A stretch of 64,000 nt of DNA, from assembly GCA_023429135.1 (NCBI GenBank), contig JAEYWD010000057.1:62001-126000 (forward strand), written 5' to 3'. Below are positions 1 through 9,412 of this stretch, piece by piece. The first letter of the stretch is position 1, and each line of letters begins with the position of its first letter. This DNA comes from Bacteroidota bacterium. GTDB taxonomy: Bacteria; Bacteroidota; Bacteroidia; Bacteroidales; JAAUTT01. The position numbers were made by a program, and so were the translations under genes. Below the pieces are notes generated by a model, which saw nothing but the letters and a program-made list of their open reading frames with translations, had not been told where the DNA came from and searched no databases.

Positions 1-1233
1 GACTTAAAAGCCAATTTGTACGATCTCGCAGCGCGGTATAACAAACCTGTTTGCGTATGTGAATATGGCGCCAATAATAAAAATATTAAATTGATAAACG
101 ACATAGTACGTTCAGTGCCCAATAATATGGGCTTTGGAACAATGGCGTGGGAGCCTTCTGGCATCCTTTTCTCACGTAGTGGCGAGGCTTCCAAGGAAAT
201 ATTCCCAATTTATAACGAAATATATACTCAATTTTCAAATCCACAAACTCAGCCTGTTGTTCAGCCCCCGTTCGTTCGGAATGTTAAAGTTGAAAAACCA
301 ATTATTGGTGCCGATATTTCATTTGTTCCACAAGAGGAAGCAAGAGGGAAAAAATATTCGGAAAATGGAGTTGAAAAAGATGTGCTCGGAATACTTAAGA
401 GTAATAATTTCAATTGGATTAGACTGAGGTTATTTGTCGATCCCACTGCCGAGAAAGGTTATTCAAAAGATGGGTTCTGCGGACTTGAAAAAACGCTTGA
501 AATGGCCAAAAGAATAAAAGCCTCAGGAATGAAATTCCTTCTGGATTTTCATTACAGTGATACCTGGGCCGATCCGGGAAAACAGTTTATTCCTGCATCG
601 TGGCAGAAAAACAGTGGCTCAGGTCTCGAAGGACAGGTTTACAAATATACCAGTGAGGTTGTTAAGCGCTTTATTGATGAAGGAGTGAGACCTGACATGG
701 TTCAGGTTGGGAACGAAATCAACAACGGAATGATCTGGCCACAGGGGAAACTTCCGGAAGGAAAAGAAAAAACCGACAAAACTAAGGAAATGGAAAGCTT
801 TTGTGTATTACTACGCTGCGCCAGTGCTGCTGTAAGAGAAGTAGACCCGGATATTGCCATTATGGTTCATATCGCCTGTGGTGGCCAAAATGAAGAATCC
901 GTTGCTTTTTATGATAAAATTATCAGTCGCGATGTTAAGTTTGATGTAATTGGCCAGTCATATTACCCTAAATATCACGGCACTTTACAGGAATTGGAAT
1001 TTAACCTTAACGACCTCGCGAAACGTTACGGAAAACCGGTATGCGTTGTAGAATACCAGGAATATAGAAAAGAAGTGAACGATATTGTTCACAGAATACC
1101 CAACGGATTAGGTTTAGGTACCTTTATCTGGGAGGCTACATCTCCGGGTTGGGGTAATCTTTTCGACAGAGAAGGAAAAACTACCGATTTTATGAAAATT
1201 TATCCTGAGATTTTTAAGGAATACACAAAATGA
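1..1233 (+). CDS. Arabinogalactan endo-beta-1,4-galactanase, tandem GH53 (5' partial)
   Basis: The reading frame is open from the first base, so the gene starts outside the window. The visible protein ends one GH53 domain (about the first 75 codons, with the strand containing VCVCEYG and the block GTMAWEPSG), then a short Pro/Gln linker, then a complete second GH53 domain. The second domain has GADISF at its start, LDFHYSDTWADPG, the acid/base Glu in QVGNEIN (bases 715-717) and the nucleophile Glu in CVVEYQE (1051-1053). GH53 enzymes cut beta-1,4-galactan, the backbone of type I arabinogalactan and the galactan side chains of rhamnogalacturonan I. The two copies share the same C-terminal pattern (DLAxRYxKPVCV...EY, NDIV, GxGT), so this is a true internal duplication. 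It lies 64 bp ahead of a GH2 gene in the same direction, consistent with one operon. No signal peptide can be judged because the start is missing. Confidence 0.9.
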   Translation, partial: DLKANLYDLAARYNKPVCVCEYGANNKNIKLINDIVRSVPNNMGFGTMAWEPSGILFSRSGEASKEIFPIYNEIYTQFSNPQTQPVVQPPFVRNVKVEKPIIGADISFVPQEEARGKKYSENGVEKDVLGILKSNNFNWIRLRLFVDPTAEKGYSKDGFCGLEKTLEMAKRIKASGMKFLLDFHYSDTWADPGKQFIPASWQKNSGSGLEGQVYKYTSEVVKRFIDEGVRPDMVQVGNEINNGMIWPQGKLPEGKEKTDKTKEMESFCVLLRCASAAVREVDPDIAIMVHIACGGQNEESVAFYDKIISRDVKFDVIGQSYYPKYHGTLQELEFNLNDLAKRYGKPVCVVEYQEYRKEVNDIVHRIPNGLGLGTFIWEATSPGWGNLFDREGKTTDFMKIYPEIFKEYTK

Positions 1234-1297
1234 TTTCCCGGAATAAATCAATTTTATAGCAACTTAGATTATTGCAATTAAATTAAAACACTACGCC

Positions 1298-3766
1298 ATG
1301 ACAATTATTAAAAGTTATCTGACCTTATTTCTACTACTGGTAAGTCTTTTTGTCAACGCACAGGAACCGGCTCGCAGAACTTATTCGATGGATAAGAACT
1401 GGGGGTTTCACCTGGGCGATGCAGAAAATGCCTGGCAAACCAACTTTAACGATAAAGATTGGAGAAAGCTGGACGTTCCCCACGACTGGAGTATTGAACT
1501 GGCTGTTAATAAAGACGAACCAGCAAGTGGAAGTGGTGGCTTTTTCCCTACAGGTATAGGATGGTATCGCAAAACCTTCAATATGCCTGCCATTAAACCC
1601 GGTCAGCAAGTCCGCATCGAATTTGATGGTATACACATGAGAAGCGAAGTATGGTTAAACGGACACTCTCTGGGTAAACGCCCAAGCGGTTATGTGAGCT
1701 TCAGCTACGATGTGACTCCATATCTGACCAAAGGGAAGAATATACTGGCAGTTAAAGTTGACAATTCTTTGCAACGAAACTCAAGATGGTATACGGGTTC
1801 CGGAATATACCGGCACGTTCGTTTAGTTATTTCAAATGCTTTACATATAAAACAATGGGGTGTTTATGCAACCACTCCCGAAATATCAAAAGATAATGCT
1901 GTGGTAAAAGTAAGTACCTCTTTAACAAATAAAGCAAGAGGCATTAATAAAGGTAAACTTCTTGCCACTATTATAAATGCCGAAGGCAAAGAGGTAGCCC
2001 GGTCGCAAGTTCAATTTGAAATTGCAGGGAATTCAGAAAAAGAAGTATCGCAGGAGGTAAAGGTAACAGCTCCTGAACTTTGGAGCCTGAAATCTCCTTA
2101 TTTATACAAATTGAATACGGTAGTTCTGGATGACAGAGGCAAGCAGGTAGATGAGCTATCGACTCCTCTTGGAATAAGGGAAATTATTTATGATGCTGAA
2201 AAAGGCTTTTTATTGAATGGTGAAAACGTTAAAATGAAAGGCGTGAATCTGCATCAGGATGCAGGACCTGTTGGGGTTGCTGTCCCCGTGCAGGTTTGGG
2301 CAAGGAGATTAAAGATTTTGAAGGATGGAGGGTGCAATGCTATTCGAACCGCTCATAATCCTATGGCTCCGGAATTTTACGATTTATGCGACCAGATGGG
2401 ATTTTTAGTAATGAATGAAGCATTTGATGAATGGCAAAAAGGCAAGGTGCCTGAAGGTATTAACAAGTTCTTTGACGAATGGTACGAAAGAGACCTTGTC
2501 GATTTTATTCATCGCGATAGAAATCACCCGTCAGTAGTAATGTGGAGTGTAGGTAATGAGATAGGTGAGCAACCTACTAAAGACGGATACAAGGTATTGG
2601 AAAAATTAGTCGATGTATTTCATCGTGAGGATCCAACCCGGCCGGTTACTGCAGGTTGTGACCATATTGCAGCGGACGATGGTCCTACAACACCTGAATT
2701 TCTTCAGGGAATGGATATTGTTGGTTATAACTACGTCGATCGCTGGCGTAAACGTACTGAACTAATGTATAGCGTTGACCATCATGCTCACCCCGAATGG
2801 AAAATGGTTTCAACCGAGTCCTCCGGTCTCGGCGGTGAAAGAGGTTCCTATTCACTGGGGAAAGATTCTAATGTTGTGACACCAAACTACAATTTCCGGA
2901 TGATTCCTGTTGAGCAACGGTGGAAATTTACTACGTTGTACGATTATGTGATTGGTGATTTCATGTGGACCGGAATTGATTACTATGGTGAAACCTGGAG
3001 GTATCCGAGCAGGGGAGCAACTGCTGGGATTCTTGACAATTGCGGTTTTCCGAAAGATGGGTATTACTTTTTCCAAAGCCACTGGAAAAGCGATGGAGAA
3101 CCAATGATTCATCTCTTTCCCCACTGGAACTGGGAAGGACGTCAGGGTCAGATAATTCCGGTACTCTGTTATTCAAATTGCGATGCGGTTGAACTCATTG
3201 TAAATGGAAAATCATATGGCGAAAAAAGAATTGAATTTCCACGTCAGGGAATGACAGAACGTTGGGCTCATTTTGATAAGCCTCAGGTAAATCCAACTAC
3301 GGCCGATCTCCATTTTTCCTGGGATGTTGCTTATGAACCGGGAACAATAAAAGCAGTGGGTAAAAAGGACGGTAAGGTCGTTGTCACAGAAGAGATTAAA
3401 ACAGCCGGAGCGCCTGCAAAAATTCGTTTAACCGCTGATCGAACTACCATTACAACAAGCGTAGAAGACGTAGCCCACTGTAATATTGAAATACTGGATA
3501 AAAATGGGAACATTGTGCCATCAGCCAATAATCCAGTTGAATTTGTAATTGAGGGCGATGCCAAAATCATTGGCGTAGAAAACGGGAATATGAGCGACAT
3601 TAATCTTGTTAAATCGAATAAACGTAATGCATTTAACGGACTATGCCTCGCAATAATTCAAGCTAAAAAGGCCGGTAAGATAAATGTAAAAGCAATATCC
3701 GAAGGTTTGGAAAGTTCGTCAGTTGCAATTGAAGTCAAAGATGTGCCCACTCAACCTTCATTATAA
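1298..3766 (+). CDS. GH2 family beta-galactosidase-like enzyme
   Basis: An 822-residue secreted GH2 protein with an N-terminal signal peptide ending near VNAQ. Order of parts: jelly-roll sugar-binding domain (about 25-180, with WYRKTF and SGIYRHV), Ig-like domain (about 185-295), TIM barrel (about 300-600) and C-terminal beta domains (about 620-822) of the DUF4982/Ig type common in Bacteroidota GH2 proteins. The acid/base Glu is E421 in WSVGNEIG and the likely nucleophile is E507 in VSTESSG. The context of GH53 and arabinan enzymes favours beta-galactosidase activity on galacto-oligosaccharides released by the upstream endo-galactanase; GH2 also includes beta-glucuronidase and beta-mannosidase, so the substrate is inferred. 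The next GH2 gene follows after 20 bp, so both are probably cotranscribed. Confidence 0.88.
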   Translation: MTIIKSYLTLFLLLVSLFVNAQEPARRTYSMDKNWGFHLGDAENAWQTNFNDKDWRKLDVPHDWSIELAVNKDEPASGSGGFFPTGIGWYRKTFNMPAIKPGQQVRIEFDGIHMRSEVWLNGHSLGKRPSGYVSFSYDVTPYLTKGKNILAVKVDNSLQRNSRWYTGSGIYRHVRLVISNALHIKQWGVYATTPEISKDNAVVKVSTSLTNKARGINKGKLLATIINAEGKEVARSQVQFEIAGNSEKEVSQEVKVTAPELWSLKSPYLYKLNTVVLDDRGKQVDELSTPLGIREIIYDAEKGFLLNGENVKMKGVNLHQDAGPVGVAVPVQVWARRLKILKDGGCNAIRTAHNPMAPEFYDLCDQMGFLVMNEAFDEWQKGKVPEGINKFFDEWYERDLVDFIHRDRNHPSVVMWSVGNEIGEQPTKDGYKVLEKLVDVFHREDPTRPVTAGCDHIAADDGPTTPEFLQGMDIVGYNYVDRWRKRTELMYSVDHHAHPEWKMVSTESSGLGGERGSYSLGKDSNVVTPNYNFRMIPVEQRWKFTTLYDYVIGDFMWTGIDYYGETWRYPSRGATAGILDNCGFPKDGYYFFQSHWKSDGEPMIHLFPHWNWEGRQGQIIPVLCYSNCDAVELIVNGKSYGEKRIEFPRQGMTERWAHFDKPQVNPTTADLHFSWDVAYEPGTIKAVGKKDGKVVVTEEIKTAGAPAKIRLTADRTTITTSVEDVAHCNIEILDKNGNIVPSANNPVEFVIEGDAKIIGVENGNMSDINLVKSNKRNAFNGLCLAIIQAKKAGKINVKAISEGLESSSVAIEVKDVPTQPSL

Positions 3767-3786
3767 AAATTCTAACATCACTATCT

Positions 3787-6186
3787 ATGAAAATTTTTCT
3801 AAGAACTTTGCATACAGCCCTTATATTTTGTTTAGCAACAGGTTATGCATTTTCAGGGCAATGGGTAAATTTTAACAAAGGATGGAAGTTTGTTAAAGGC
3901 AATCCCGAAAATGCCCAGTCGTTGAATTTCGACGATTCATCGTGGGAGAATGTAACAGTACCGCACGATTGGGCTATTACCGGACCTTTTAACGAAAAGG
4001 AGAACGGAGGTACCGGCAAACTGCCATGGAAAGGCGAAGGTTGGTACCGTAAAGTTTTTGATGTAAAAGCTGAGGATAAAGGAAAAATCGTTTACATCAA
4101 ATTCGATGGTGTGATGGCATTTCCCAAAATATATATCAACGGGAAGCTGGCTGGAGAATGGGACTATGGCTACAGCACCTTTTACCTCGATATTACCGGT
4201 TTGGTAAAATTCGGTGAAAAAAATACCATTGCAGTTTATGTCGATACCCGTAACCACGACAGTCGCTGGTATCCGGGGGCAGGCATTTACCGTAAGGTGG
4301 AGATGATGGTCACTGATAAAGTTCACGGGGAAATCTGGGGAAACTATATCACTACGCCAGTTGTAACAAAGTCGTATGCGGATATGCGCATTCTGTCCAA
4401 CATTAAAAATATGGAGGCTCAGGAAAAACTGGTTTCCGTTGAGTCGGCAGTAATTAGTCCGGAGGGATCTCAGGTTGCAAGTTCCAGATCGCGCGAAAGA
4501 AAAGTAGCCCCTGGCGGAACTTTGGAGTTCGACAACTGGATTACCGTAAAAAGCCCCGATATCTGGGATGTCGATCATCCTGTGCTTTACACTTTAAGAA
4601 CGAATGTGATTGTTGATGGAAAAGTTGTGGATTCAAATGAAACACCTTTTGGCTTCAGAACAGTTAAATTTACTGCCGACAATGGATTTTATCTTAACGA
4701 CAGGCATTTACAGCTGAAAGGAGTAAACCTTCATCACGATCAAGGGCCACTTGGAGCTGCATTTAACGTTCGTGCAATGGAGCGCCAGTTGGAAATTATG
4801 AAGGAAATGGGCTGTAATGCTATAAGAACAAGCCATAACATTTGCGCACCCGAATTAATTGAACTGTGCGATAGAATGGGTTTCCTGGTTTTTAACGAAG
4901 CTTTCGATAAATACGATAAAAAGGCTGATATTACGCCAGAAACTGATTTTTACGCATTTGGCGAAAGAATTATCAAGAATTTCGTCATGCGCGACCGTAA
5001 TCATCCTTCTGTCATCATATGGAGTGTTGGGAATGAAATGGGTGATATCCAGGGGAATGCTGATTACGGATTAAAAAAGCTGGCAGCTATGGTTGGATTT
5101 GTAAAGAAATACGACATTACACGTCCCGTAACTATGGCTTGCGATCAGGACCAGAATGCACACTGGCGTCATTTCGACTACTACGACATCCATTCCTGGA
5201 ATTACGGACAACGTTGGGAGCCCGCTCACAAACTCGACCCATCAAAGCCTGTTATCATAAGCGAATCGGCCTCCACTGTAAGTACCCGTGGGTTCTATGA
5301 GCTACCCCTTCCTGTGAAAGCAAGTGAATTTACCAAATCAAATCAAGTAAGTTCTTACGATTTAAACGCACCTTACTGGGCCGAAATTCCCGATGACGAT
5401 TTTATGTGGCAGGAGAATGGAAAATATATAGCCGGTGAATTTGTATGGACTGGCTTCGACTATCTGGGCGAACCAACACCTTACTTTACTTCGAAAAATT
5501 CCTATTTTGGAATTGTGGATTTATGCGGGATGCTTAAGGACAGATACTTTCTTTACCAAAGCCACTGGAGACCGGAGAAAAACATGGTTCATATTTTACC
5601 ACATTGGAACTGGGCCGGATATGAAGGGAAAAATGTTCCGGTTTTTGTTTATACCAATGGCGACGAAGCAGAGTTATTCCTGAACGGTAAATCGTTAGGC
5701 CGAAAATCTAAAAGTCCGAAATCGGAGATTTCAACTGAAAGGTACCGTTTAATGTGGCGCGATGTGGTATACCAGCCTGGCGAGCTGAAAGCTGTTGCAT
5801 ATAAGGCAGGCAAGGTTATTGGCGAGGAAGTGGTTAAAACTGCAGGTGAACCTTATTCAATAAAACTCACTCCCGACCGAAGCAATATTGCTGCAACCGG
5901 AAATGATCTGAGTTATATATTGGTCGAAGCTTACGATAAAAACGGAAACCTTTGTCCGTTGGCCGATAACCTTATAAATTTCGAAATCAAAGGTTCGGCA
6001 ACAATAGCCGGTGTTGGCAATGGAAATCCGCAATCGCATGAACCTTTTGTGTTCAATTACAGAAAGTTGTTTTATGGCAAGGCTATGTTGATTTTACAAT
6101 CTGTAGAGAATAGTTCGGGAAAAATCGAAATAGAAGCTGCCTCCAAAGGGCTTAAGACAGGCAAGATCTATGTTACAGCCAAATAG
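3787..6186 (+). CDS. GH2 family beta-galactosidase-like enzyme, second copy
   Basis: A 799-residue GH2 protein with a signal peptide (hydrophobic stretch ending near YAFSG). It has the same domain order as its upstream neighbour: sugar-binding jelly roll, Ig-like domain, TIM barrel and C-terminal beta domains. E417 in WSVGNEMG is the acid/base and E493 in IISESAS the likely nucleophile. It is clearly related to but diverged from the 1298-3766 protein, so the pair is an old duplication or two recruited paralogs rather than a recent copy. Two GH2 enzymes beside one GH53 suggest division of labour by linkage (beta-1,4 against beta-1,3 or beta-1,6 galactose) or by compartment; this is inference. 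The gap to the next gene's preferred start is 54 bp. Confidence 0.87.
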   Translation: MKIFLRTLHTALIFCLATGYAFSGQWVNFNKGWKFVKGNPENAQSLNFDDSSWENVTVPHDWAITGPFNEKENGGTGKLPWKGEGWYRKVFDVKAEDKGKIVYIKFDGVMAFPKIYINGKLAGEWDYGYSTFYLDITGLVKFGEKNTIAVYVDTRNHDSRWYPGAGIYRKVEMMVTDKVHGEIWGNYITTPVVTKSYADMRILSNIKNMEAQEKLVSVESAVISPEGSQVASSRSRERKVAPGGTLEFDNWITVKSPDIWDVDHPVLYTLRTNVIVDGKVVDSNETPFGFRTVKFTADNGFYLNDRHLQLKGVNLHHDQGPLGAAFNVRAMERQLEIMKEMGCNAIRTSHNICAPELIELCDRMGFLVFNEAFDKYDKKADITPETDFYAFGERIIKNFVMRDRNHPSVIIWSVGNEMGDIQGNADYGLKKLAAMVGFVKKYDITRPVTMACDQDQNAHWRHFDYYDIHSWNYGQRWEPAHKLDPSKPVIISESASTVSTRGFYELPLPVKASEFTKSNQVSSYDLNAPYWAEIPDDDFMWQENGKYIAGEFVWTGFDYLGEPTPYFTSKNSYFGIVDLCGMLKDRYFLYQSHWRPEKNMVHILPHWNWAGYEGKNVPVFVYTNGDEAELFLNGKSLGRKSKSPKSEISTERYRLMWRDVVYQPGELKAVAYKAGKVIGEEVVKTAGEPYSIKLTPDRSNIAATGNDLSYILVEAYDKNGNLCPLADNLINFEIKGSATIAGVGNGNPQSHEPFVFNYRKLFYGKAMLILQSVENSSGKIEIEAASKGLKTGKIYVTAK

Positions 6187-6240
6187 TCATTTATTTTGAA
6201 AACAAAGCTGGTTTTTGTAAGAACTTTAAATATTTCAATT

Positions 6241-7857
6241 ATGAAGATTTTGCACGGTATTTTCCCTTTAGGAATTTTTCCTCTGGCATGGTTAATCGCA
6301 ATATCTTTCTCAGAAGATGCTTCTTCTCAATCGCACAACATAAAAAACGACATTTTTTGGAATACAACTAAGAGAGAACCAATATACAGTCAGGGCGGCG
6401 GTATATTTAAGTTTTTGGATCCCAAAACAGGGAAAGATAAATACTATTGGTATGGAGTTCATTATGAACAGGCTGAAACTTACAGAAATGATCCATCAGT
6501 TACTCAAAAGGGAAATAGCTTTCATTCGGTAACGTGTTACAATTCAACCGATTTGGTTAACTGGACATTTGAAGCAGATGTTTTAACCCCTGACGAAGTA
6601 TTCAAAAACTCCAATGGTAGCAAATGGATGTGGTTAGGACGAATGGGGGTAGCATTTGTAAAAGATGCAAATAAATATGTGTTGATAATACAGCATGGAG
6701 ATCAGGTTCTGTTTACAGTTGCCGATTCACCTTTGGGACCTTTCAAATGGCATCACCGCAAAAGTATGATGAGCTGGATTGGTACTTCAAACACAGGTGA
6801 TCAAACAGTTTTTACTGATGAAGACAGTGGTAAATCCTATTTGATATACTGTTATGGAAAGGGTAGACATAAAATATATGTTTCGGAGATTGGACTTAAA
6901 AATGATACTATAACCTTGTTGGACTATAAGCAGGTTTATCAGGGAGAAGGCCGTGAAGGTAACTGTATGTTTAAGTACAAGGGAAAGTATTACCTGGCAG
7001 CTTCCAATCTATATGGATGGGATGCTTCTTATGCGTATTATTTGGTTTCAGATAATATATTGGGTCCCTATATACCTGAAAATAAAATGTTGATAATGAA
7101 AGGGTGTGAAGATGATTATGCACATATTACACAGACGGGTTTTTTCTATACCGTGAAGGGCAGCAAAACTGAGACAGTAATTTATTGCGGTGATCGGTGG
7201 GCCGATTTTGCCGGAAACGGTTTAGGTTACAACCAATGGTGCCCCTTATCATTTAACGATTATGTCCCATACTTTAACTCTCTTAATTCCTGGAATCTGA
7301 ATACAGAGACCGGCGAATGGTCTGTTGCTAAAGACAATAACTATGTAAAAAATCCCAGTTTCGAGGCCGACAGGAAAGATATGCCAAGCAAAATTAAGCC
7401 AGAACAAACCAGGATTCTGGGATGGGAAACAGTTGTAGTCAAAGGAACTGAAATTTCACTCGATTCCATTTCTCCGGTACTTAACTGCCTTAACTCACAG
7501 GAAGACCGAAAACAGGTCATTGGCGAAAGAAGTTTGAATATGAGTGACCATACAAATTTCACACGCAAAGTTTACCAGAAAATAATTTCCTCTCCTTTTG
7601 TGAAACTCGAAAACGGAAACTATACCCTTACAGCCAAAATAAAAAACACCCCTGGTTTTCAAAAGCTGGACATTTATGCTGCTTCAGGAGGTAAAAGTTA
7701 CATAGCCAGCATAAAGGATGAAAACAGTACGTGGAAGATCATTAAAATAGAGAAGATTAAGGTTGTGGATAATAAAATAGAAATTGGATTCCTGGTAGAT
7801 GGCATTGCTAATGCCATTTGCAGAGTAGATGATGTTTCATTGATAAAGTCCAATTAA
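6241..7857 (+). CDS. GH43-like five-bladed propeller glycosidase with C-terminal carbohydrate-binding-like domain
   Basis: The frame is open from a TTG at 6196, but ATG 6241 is chosen because a clean signal peptide follows it (two FPLGIFPLA-type hydrophobic segments, then SSQS), giving 538 residues. The N-terminal three quarters have the look of a GH43/GH62-type beta-propeller: YSQGGGIFKF, YYWYGVHYE, STDLVNW, TGDQTVFTDEDSGKSYL, KYKGKYYL and GDRWADF. The pattern resembles Bacteroidota proteins annotated as exo-beta-1,3-galactosidases or beta-xylosidases; I cannot fix the subfamily by eye. From about residue 375 there is a beta-rich region beginning KNPSFEAD, typical of CBM4/9-like modules, ending in VDDVSLI. 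It probably trims galactose or arabinose from the same polymer as its neighbours. Confidence 0.72.
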   Translation: MKILHGIFPLGIFPLAWLIAISFSEDASSQSHNIKNDIFWNTTKREPIYSQGGGIFKFLDPKTGKDKYYWYGVHYEQAETYRNDPSVTQKGNSFHSVTCYNSTDLVNWTFEADVLTPDEVFKNSNGSKWMWLGRMGVAFVKDANKYVLIIQHGDQVLFTVADSPLGPFKWHHRKSMMSWIGTSNTGDQTVFTDEDSGKSYLIYCYGKGRHKIYVSEIGLKNDTITLLDYKQVYQGEGREGNCMFKYKGKYYLAASNLYGWDASYAYYLVSDNILGPYIPENKMLIMKGCEDDYAHITQTGFFYTVKGSKTETVIYCGDRWADFAGNGLGYNQWCPLSFNDYVPYFNSLNSWNLNTETGEWSVAKDNNYVKNPSFEADRKDMPSKIKPEQTRILGWETVVVKGTEISLDSISPVLNCLNSQEDRKQVIGERSLNMSDHTNFTRKVYQKIISSPFVKLENGNYTLTAKIKNTPGFQKLDIYAASGGKSYIASIKDENSTWKIIKIEKIKVVDNKIEIGFLVDGIANAICRVDDVSLIKSN

Positions 7858-8011
7858 CCAAAAATAGGTATTAGAAGTTTTTGCTACTAAGGCCGCCTTC
7901 TGCGGGGTTAATCCTTATAACAAATTTTCAGATTTCATTGAGAGGTGTTACAGGACTAAAATCAAAGGATAAAATTTTGGTGTTCCTGGTAATGAAAACG
8001 GCCAATTATAC

Positions 8012-8050
8012 ACCGTTAAGCGTATCATTCAGGTTACGCTTAACGGTTTT
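8012..8050 (+). terminator. Perfect 13-bp hairpin with T-tract, within the glycosidase cluster
   Basis: The arm ACCGTTAAGCGTA (8012-8024) and its exact reverse complement TACGCTTAACGGT (8035-8047) flank a 10-nt loop and run into TTTT. This is the shape of an intrinsic terminator. It sits 155 bp after the GH43-like gene and 83 bp before the arabinanase gene, so it may separate two transcription units or lower expression of the downstream genes. Confidence 0.7.
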
Positions 8051-8132
8051 ACAACTATCCGATCACTTAACCTGAAAACAAAAAGCTAGCTAGCCTTATT
8101 ACTGACACAATTAATTAATAAATTTAATTTTT

Positions 8133-9167
8133 ATGAAGAAAATAGCAACCTTATTTTTTGTCAGCTTTCTTGTTTTCAGTGCTTTTGCACAGCCAAACAG
8201 AGAAGGTAAAGTGTTCCCAATTGCGGAAACCTCGGTTCACGATCCTGTAATGATGAAACAGGGTAACACATACTATATTTTCTGCACCGGATTTGGGATA
8301 TCAGTATTATCATCGATTGATCTTAAGGAGTGGAAATACGAAAAACCCGTTTTCAGCGAAGCGCCTAAATGGGCAGTGGAGGCTATCCCATCGTTCAGAG
8401 GTCATATCTGGGCTCCCGATATCTCTTTTTATAATGGTGAATATTATTTGTACTATTCAGTTTCGGCATTTGGAAAGAACACCTCATGCATAGGCCTGGC
8501 TACAAACAAAACATTAAACCCCGCCGATCCGGACTTTAAATGGGTGGATCACGGAAAAGTAATTCAGTCAGTGCCGGGCGTAACCAACTGGAATGCCATT
8601 GATCCTAATTTTATTCAGGATAATGATGGAACCCCTTACCTGGTTTTCGGCTCCTTCTGGGATGGCCTGAAACTCGTGAAGCTCAGCAAAGATGGAATGA
8701 GTGTTGCCGAAGATATAAGCAAAATACCCACTATTGTAAGCAGAAAAAAAGACCCAAACATGAAAGAAAACCCTCCGGCTGTGGATAATAACCCCGTAGA
8801 TGCCGGCGGAAATGCAGTTGAGGCCCCTTTTATTTTCAAAAAAGGTAAATACTATTATATGTTTGCTTCTATCGACTACTGTTGCAAAGGCGTTAACAGC
8901 ACCTACAAAATGATAATTGGCAGATCCAAAAAACTTCAGGGACCTTATGTAGATAAGCAGAATGCTCCTTTAGCTCATGGAGGCGGAACAATTCTCCTCG
9001 CAGGAGATGAAAACTGGCATGGAGTTGGTCACAATGCGGTAGTGAATGCAGACGGAAATGACTATCTGATTTTCCATGCATACGATGCCCATAAAAACGG
9101 TATGCCAAAGCTTCGTATTGAGAAGCTGAAGTGGACCAATGACTGGCCTGAAATTATTCAACAATAA
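8133..9167 (+). CDS. Endo-alpha-1,5-L-arabinanase (GH43)
   Basis: A 344-residue protein with a signal peptide cut near AFAQ. It has the three acidic residues of GH43: D37 in VHDPVM (base), D157 in NAIDPNF (pKa modulator) and E230 in AVEAPFIF (acid). Their positions almost match the D38/D158/E221 set known for Cellvibrio arabinanase Arb43A. Other propeller marks are GHIWAPDISF, GEYYLYYSVS, YLVFGSFW and KYYYMFAS. The close fit supports an endo- or exo-acting alpha-1,5-arabinanase that cuts the linear arabinan of pectin side chains. It acts outside the cytoplasm. It starts a new stretch after the hairpin at 8012-8050 and is followed by a gene remnant (9192-9365). Confidence 0.9.
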   Translation: MKKIATLFFVSFLVFSAFAQPNREGKVFPIAETSVHDPVMMKQGNTYYIFCTGFGISVLSSIDLKEWKYEKPVFSEAPKWAVEAIPSFRGHIWAPDISFYNGEYYLYYSVSAFGKNTSCIGLATNKTLNPADPDFKWVDHGKVIQSVPGVTNWNAIDPNFIQDNDGTPYLVFGSFWDGLKLVKLSKDGMSVAEDISKIPTIVSRKKDPNMKENPPAVDNNPVDAGGNAVEAPFIFKKGKYYYMFASIDYCCKGVNSTYKMIIGRSKKLQGPYVDKQNAPLAHGGGTILLAGDENWHGVGHNAVVNADGNDYLIFHAYDAHKNGMPKLRIEKLKWTNDWPEIIQQ

Positions 9168-9191
9168 AACATAAGCGAAGTACCTCACTAA

Positions 9192-9365
9192 TTATTGCCT
9201 CTTTATTACGCCAATCAACTGAAACTTGGCGTGGTGGTTCCAATGTTCGACGCTGATAAAATAAGATTATGGCGCGAAATGGACGAGAAAGACAGAGATG
9301 CAGAGGCTATTCGTACATATTATGTGTACCACATTGGGTTAACGCTGCAAAAACGTATAAACTAA
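9192..9365 (+). pseudogene. 3' remnant of an unidentified gene
   Basis: A 57-codon frame is open between TAA (9189-9191) and TAA (9363-9365) with no start codon at its beginning. It reads like the end of a real protein: a hydrophobic start (YYANQLKLGVVVPMFDAD), a charged helix (RLWREMDEKDRDAEAIR), then RTYYVYHIGLTLQKRIN. I do not recognise the family. The first in-frame ATG is well inside the sequence, so translation as a free peptide is unlikely. It lies between the arabinanase and an esterase gene and is best read as the tail of a gene lost by deletion. Confidence 0.5.
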
Positions 9366-9412
9366 ATTAAGATACACCACTCTTAACTATCATCGTTCTT
9401 AAACTACACCAC

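Noticed and set aside
3937..4578. A 213-codon frame on the minus strand inside the second GH2 gene
   Set aside because: It lies fully opposite a well-supported GH2 coding region, shows no recognisable domain and is rich in His, Asn and Cys as expected from reading the complementary strand.
7868..7972. A 34-codon start-less open frame between the GH43-like gene and the hairpin, ending in TKIKG
   Set aside because: It looks faintly protein-like but is short, has no recognised family and could be chance; weaker than the remnant at 9192-9365.
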